Assembly (NCBI GenBank): GCA_021298875.1
Contig: JAJTHJ010000104.1
Span: 1 to 7,828 of the forward strand
Length of the DNA stretch: 7,828 bases
From: Burkholderiales bacterium
GTDB taxonomy: Bacteria; Pseudomonadota; Gammaproteobacteria; Burkholderiales; Burkholderiaceae_F
Direction of reading: 5' to 3'
The position numbers were made by a program, and so were the translations under genes. Shown one piece after another: positions 5,196 through 7,828 of the stretch. The notes beneath the pieces are model-generated. The model was not told where the DNA came from and did not search any database. It saw only the letters and a list, made by a program, of their open reading frames with translations. Each line of letters begins with the position of its first letter. Position 1 is the stretch's first letter.

Positions 5196-7028
5196 ATGCC
5201 GCCCGAACGTTTTCTTTCCCGCCGCGACCTTCAGTTCCTGCTCTACGAGTGGCGCGCGGTCGAGCAGTTGACCGCGCGGCCGCGCTACGCGGAACACAGC
5301 CGCGAGACCTTCGACGCGGCGCTCGACAGCGCGGAGCGCATCGCTACCGAACTCTTCGCCCCGCACAACCGCAAGAACGACGAGCGGGAGCCGCGCTTCG
5401 ACGGGGAGCGGGTGCATCTGATCCCCGAGGTCGGGCAGGCGCTGGCCGCCTTTGTCGAGGCCGGCTTCATGTCGGCGGAGCACGATGCGGAGTTCGGCGG
5501 GATGCAGTTGCCGCTGGTCGTCGCCAAGGCCTGCTTCGCTTACTTCTCCGCCGCCAACGTCGCCACCAGCGGCTACCCGTTCCTGACCATCGGCAACGCC
5601 AATCTACTGCTGGAGCACGGCAGCGGCGCGCAGATCGACGCCTTTGTCCGTCCGCTGCTGGCGGGGCGCTGGTTCGGCACGATGTGCTTGTCGGAGCCGC
5701 AGGCGGGTTCGTCCCTGGCGGACATCGCCACCCGCGCCGTGTTCGAGCGCGACTCGCCGCTCGGCCCGCAGTACCGGCTGGCCGGCAACAAGATGTGGAT
5801 CTCGGGCGGCGAGCACGAGTTGACCGAGAACATCGTGCATCTGGTGCTGGCGAAGATCCCCGGCGCCGACGGCAAGCTGCCGGCGGGTGTGAAGGGCATC
5901 TCGCTCTTCATCGTGCCCAAGCGCCTCGTGGACAGCGGCGAGTGCAACGACGTGGTGCTGGCGGGCCTGAACCACAAGATGGGCTACCGCGGCACGACCA
6001 ACTGCCTGCTCAACTTCGGCGAGGGGCGGCACCGGCCCGACGGCGCGCCGGGTGCCATCGGCTATCTCGTCGGCGCGCCGGGGCAGGGGCTGGCCGCGAT
6101 GTTCCACATGATGAACGAGGCGCGCATCGGCGTCGGCCTCGGCGCCGCGGTGCTCGGGGTCACGGGCTACCTGCACGCGCTCGACTACGCGCGCAACCGG
6201 CCGCAGGGCCGGCCGCTCGGACCGTCCGGCAAGGATGCCGCCGCGCCGCCGGTGCCGATCGTGCAGCACGCGGACGTAAAGCGCATGTTGTTGGCGCAGA
6301 AGTGCTACGCGGAAGGCGCGCTCGCCCTCGTGCTGTACTGCGCGCGGCTGGTCGATGAAGAGAAGTCCGCGCCGGAGGCGGCAGCGCGCGAGGAAGCCGG
6401 CCTGCTGCTCGACATCCTGACGCCGATCGCCAAGAGCTGGCCCTCACAGTGGTGCCTGGAGGCCAACAGCCTCGCGATCCAAGTGCACGGCGGCTATGGC
6501 TACACACGCGACTATCCGGTCGAGCAGTTCTATCGCGATAACCGGCTCAATGCGATCCACGAGGGCACGCACGGCATCCAGGCGCTCGATCTGCTGGGCC
6601 GCAAGGCGGTGATGGGCGAGGGCGCCGCGCTCAAGCTGCTCGGCCGCCGGATGGCCGAGACGGTCCAGCGCGCCGCCGCCGCGCATCACCCGGATACGCG
6701 CCGCTGGGGCGAGATGCTGGGTGCGCGCGCCGCGCGTCTGGCCGAAGTCACGCGCATGCTGTGGAGCGCCGGCGACCCGGCGCGCACGCTCGCCAACGCG
6801 ACGCTGTATCTCGAAGCCGCCGGGCACTTGGTCGTCGCCTGGCTGTGGCTGGAACAATCGCTCGCCGCCAGCCGAAACTATCGGGATGCGGACAGCGACT
6901 TCTATCACGGCAAGTGGCAGGCTTGCCGCTACTTCTATCTGTACGAACTGCCGCGGATCGACGCGCAACTCGATCTGCTGGCGACGATGGACTCCACAAC
7001 GCTCGACATGCAAGACCGCTGGTTCTGA
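5196..7028 (+). CDS. Acyl-CoA dehydrogenase, long form with C-terminal extension (DmdC-like architecture)
   Basis: This 610-aa FAD-dependent enzyme introduces the alpha-beta double bond into an acyl-CoA, the first step of beta-oxidation, passing electrons to ETF. An N-terminal helical domain (about 40-155) is followed by the middle beta domain with GTMCLSEPQAGSSLAD (161-176), where flavin and substrate contacts lie, and KMWISGGEHE (199-208). The C-terminal helical domain carries QVHGGYGYTRDYPVEQFYRD (429-448) and the likely catalytic base Glu456 in NAIHEGTHGIQ. A further helical extension of about 130 residues (480-610) matches the roughly 600-aa class that includes 3-methylmercaptopropionyl-CoA dehydrogenase DmdC, whereas ordinary enzymes are about 380-400 aa. 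That class is broad and annotation does not fix the substrate. ATG 5196 is chosen because the in-frame ATG at 5160 lies in the loop of the upstream repeat and the 12 extra residues come from it. No strong ribosome binding site is seen at 5196. Confidence 0.92.
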   Translation: MPPERFLSRRDLQFLLYEWRAVEQLTARPRYAEHSRETFDAALDSAERIATELFAPHNRKNDEREPRFDGERVHLIPEVGQALAAFVEAGFMSAEHDAEFGGMQLPLVVAKACFAYFSAANVATSGYPFLTIGNANLLLEHGSGAQIDAFVRPLLAGRWFGTMCLSEPQAGSSLADIATRAVFERDSPLGPQYRLAGNKMWISGGEHELTENIVHLVLAKIPGADGKLPAGVKGISLFIVPKRLVDSGECNDVVLAGLNHKMGYRGTTNCLLNFGEGRHRPDGAPGAIGYLVGAPGQGLAAMFHMMNEARIGVGLGAAVLGVTGYLHALDYARNRPQGRPLGPSGKDAAAPPVPIVQHADVKRMLLAQKCYAEGALALVLYCARLVDEEKSAPEAAAREEAGLLLDILTPIAKSWPSQWCLEANSLAIQVHGGYGYTRDYPVEQFYRDNRLNAIHEGTHGIQALDLLGRKAVMGEGAALKLLGRRMAETVQRAAAAHHPDTRRWGEMLGARAARLAEVTRMLWSAGDPARTLANATLYLEAAGHLVVAWLWLEQSLAASRNYRDADSDFYHGKWQACRYFYLYELPRIDAQLDLLATMDSTTLDMQDRWF

Positions 7029-7063
7029 CCCTTTCTTGTAGCTGTCAAAGTGAACCACTCTGA

Positions 7064-7174
7064 GCCGACGGTCTTCCCTCACCCCAACCCCTCTCCCGGG
7101 GGGAGAGGGGCTTTTCAACCCTCTCCCCCCGGGAGAGGGTGGCGCGAAGCGCCGGGTGAGGGAAGGCTGTCGGC
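7064..7174. repeat. 111-bp composite palindrome: two REP-like units in inverted orientation
   Basis: The outer arms 7064-7084 and 7154-7174 are 21 nt each and complementary at 19 positions; the other two can form G-U pairs in RNA. Inside lie three further hairpins: CCCCTCTCCC/GGGAGAGGGG (7088-7097/7101-7110, loop GGG), ACCCTCTCCC/GGGAGAGGGT (7118-7127/7131-7140, loop CCC) and GGCGC/GCGCC (7141-7145/7149-7153, loop GAA). The left half resembles the unit at 5133-5173. The right half is a related unit in reverse orientation, the two being separated by CTTTTCA. The layout resembles paired REP units (BIME-like). It lies between two genes reading the same way. Confidence 0.85.
7088..7116 (+). terminator. 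Probable rho-independent terminator of the acyl-CoA dehydrogenase transcript
   Basis: A perfect 10-bp GC-rich stem (7088-7097 with 7101-7110) with a 3-nt loop is followed by CTTTTC (7111-7116). It begins 59 nt after the acyl-CoA dehydrogenase stop. The T-run is short (four T), so termination may be partial. The hairpin is also the left unit of the composite palindrome. Confidence 0.6.
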
Positions 7175-7212
7175 CAGGGCTGTGCAGTGAAGTCGGGGAA
7201 AGATTTTCGTCG

Positions 7213-7229
7213 TTGAGAATCTCAAGGAG
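7213..7229 (+). promoter_or_regulatory. 13-bp palindrome overlapping the ribosome binding site of the oxidoreductase gene
   Basis: TTGAGA (7213-7218) and TCTCAA (7220-7225) form a perfect inverted repeat around one central A. Its right half runs into the ribosome binding site AAGGAG (7224-7229), which is 8 nt before ATG 7238. The palindrome could be a small operator, or it could be chance; no regulator gene is in view. Confidence 0.35.
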
Positions 7230-7237
7230 CACCGAAC

Positions 7238-7828
7238 ATGAAAACCCACCGCATCGTTCTCGCCAGCCGGCCCACCGGGCCGGTCACGCCCGACAACTTC
7301 CGGCTCGAAGCTATCGACTTGCCACCGCTCGCCGACGGCCAACTGGAGGTGCACAATCATTGGCTCTCGCTCGACCCCTATATGCGCGGGCGGATGAACG
7401 AAGGGCGCTCTTACGCCGCGCCGCAGCCGCTTAACGAAACGATGGTCGGCGGCACCGCGGGGGAGGTCGTCGAGTCGCAGCACCCGAAGTTCAAGCCGGG
7501 GGACAAGGTCTTCGGTTACTTCGGCTGGCAGGAGGCCGCGGTGTCTGACGGCACCGGGCTGATGAAGGTGGACACGACCCATGTGCCGCTGTCGGCGTAT
7601 CTCGGCGCAGTTGGCATGCCGGGGGTGACCGGCTGGTATGGGCTGAACAAGATCATCGAGCCGAAGGCGGGCGAGACCATCGCGGTCTCTGCCGCCAGCG
7701 GCGCGGTGGGCGGCGTGGTTGGGCAACTGGCGAAGCTGGCCGGCTGCCGTGCGGTCGGCATCGCGGGCGGTGCGGACAAGTGCAAGTACGTGGTCGATGA
7801 ACTGGGCTTCGATGCCTGCATCGACTAC
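7238..7828 (+). CDS. Zinc-independent NADP-dependent medium-chain oxidoreductase (3' partial)
   Basis: The frame is open from ATG 7238 to the end of the window and gives the first 197 residues of a protein whose family is usually about 335-345 aa. It belongs to the leukotriene B4 12-hydroxydehydrogenase / prostaglandin reductase / CurA (YncB) branch of the MDR superfamily, which uses NADPH to reduce carbon-carbon double bonds next to a carbonyl. Evidence: a typical N-terminus (RIVLASRPTGPVTPDNFRLE), SLDPYMRGRM (44-53), GGTAGEVVES (71-80), GDKVFGYFGWQEA (88-100), GMPGVTGWYGL (126-136) and the nucleotide-binding AASGAVGGVVGQLAKLAG (152-169). The zinc-binding cysteines of alcohol dehydrogenases are absent. 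AAGGAG at 7224-7229 is a good ribosome binding site. The gene is separated from the acyl-CoA dehydrogenase by a strong palindrome, so it may have its own promoter. The substrate is unknown. Confidence 0.9.
   Translation, partial: MKTHRIVLASRPTGPVTPDNFRLEAIDLPPLADGQLEVHNHWLSLDPYMRGRMNEGRSYAAPQPLNETMVGGTAGEVVESQHPKFKPGDKVFGYFGWQEAAVSDGTGLMKVDTTHVPLSAYLGAVGMPGVTGWYGLNKIIEPKAGETIAVSAASGAVGGVVGQLAKLAGCRAVGIAGGADKCKYVVDELGFDACIDY

Noticed and set aside
5604..6269. Long minus-strand open frames opposite the acyl-CoA dehydrogenase, and similar ones opposite livF and the hydratase/dehydrogenase
   Set aside because: Antisense shadows caused by high GC at third codon positions; they show His/Arg/Ala-rich sequence and no domain.
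5249..6358. Long + strand frame (369 codons) inside the acyl-CoA dehydrogenase
   Set aside because: Arg/Ala-rich translation typical of a shifted frame in GC-rich DNA; the other frame carries clear acyl-CoA dehydrogenase motifs over the same bases.

Overview
This window looks like chromosomal DNA of a GC-rich proteobacterium. The protein style, gene order and intergenic repeats suggest a betaproteobacterium (Burkholderiales or Rhodocyclales), but that placement is inference. Every supported gene lies on the + strand. No RNA gene, CRISPR array, insertion sequence or transposase was seen.

Layout. Positions 1-1591 hold the end of a membrane-protein gene, probably a LivM-type permease, then the two ATPases of a branched-chain-amino-acid-type (HAAT family) ABC importer, livG and livF. 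These are joined by 4-nt and 1-nt overlaps. At 1602-1661 alternating inverted repeats can fold into two tandem stem-loops. A small unrecognised ORF (about 1678-1872) follows and overlaps by 4 nt a 698-aa bifunctional enoyl-CoA hydratase/3-hydroxyacyl-CoA dehydrogenase (1869-3965). A stretch of lower GC (3966-4274) without a convincing gene leads to a secreted-type ankyrin-repeat gene that appears frameshifted at a GGGG run (4275-5049). A GC-rich palindromic repeat (5133-5173) sits just before a 610-aa acyl-CoA dehydrogenase with a C-terminal extension (5196-7028). A large composite palindrome with a terminator-like hairpin (7064-7174) separates it from a zinc-independent NADP-type medium-chain oxidoreductase that runs off the right end (7238-7828).

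How the genes fit together. An importer of the type that often takes up carboxylic acids as well as amino acids is followed by enzymes for three beta-oxidation steps: acyl-CoA dehydrogenation, enoyl-CoA hydration and hydroxyacyl-CoA oxidation. A double-bond or carbonyl reductase-like enzyme comes last. The simplest reading is a locus for uptake and acyl-CoA degradation of an organic acid. The substrate cannot be read from the sequence. No thiolase or acyl-CoA ligase is in view, though either could lie outside. The ankyrin gene does not fit this pathway and looks like an insertion into the locus.

No clearly new system is evident. The points most worth a second look are the 111-bp palindrome at 7064-7174, the ankyrin frameshift, the Walker A arginine in LivF, and the alternating inverted repeats after livF.
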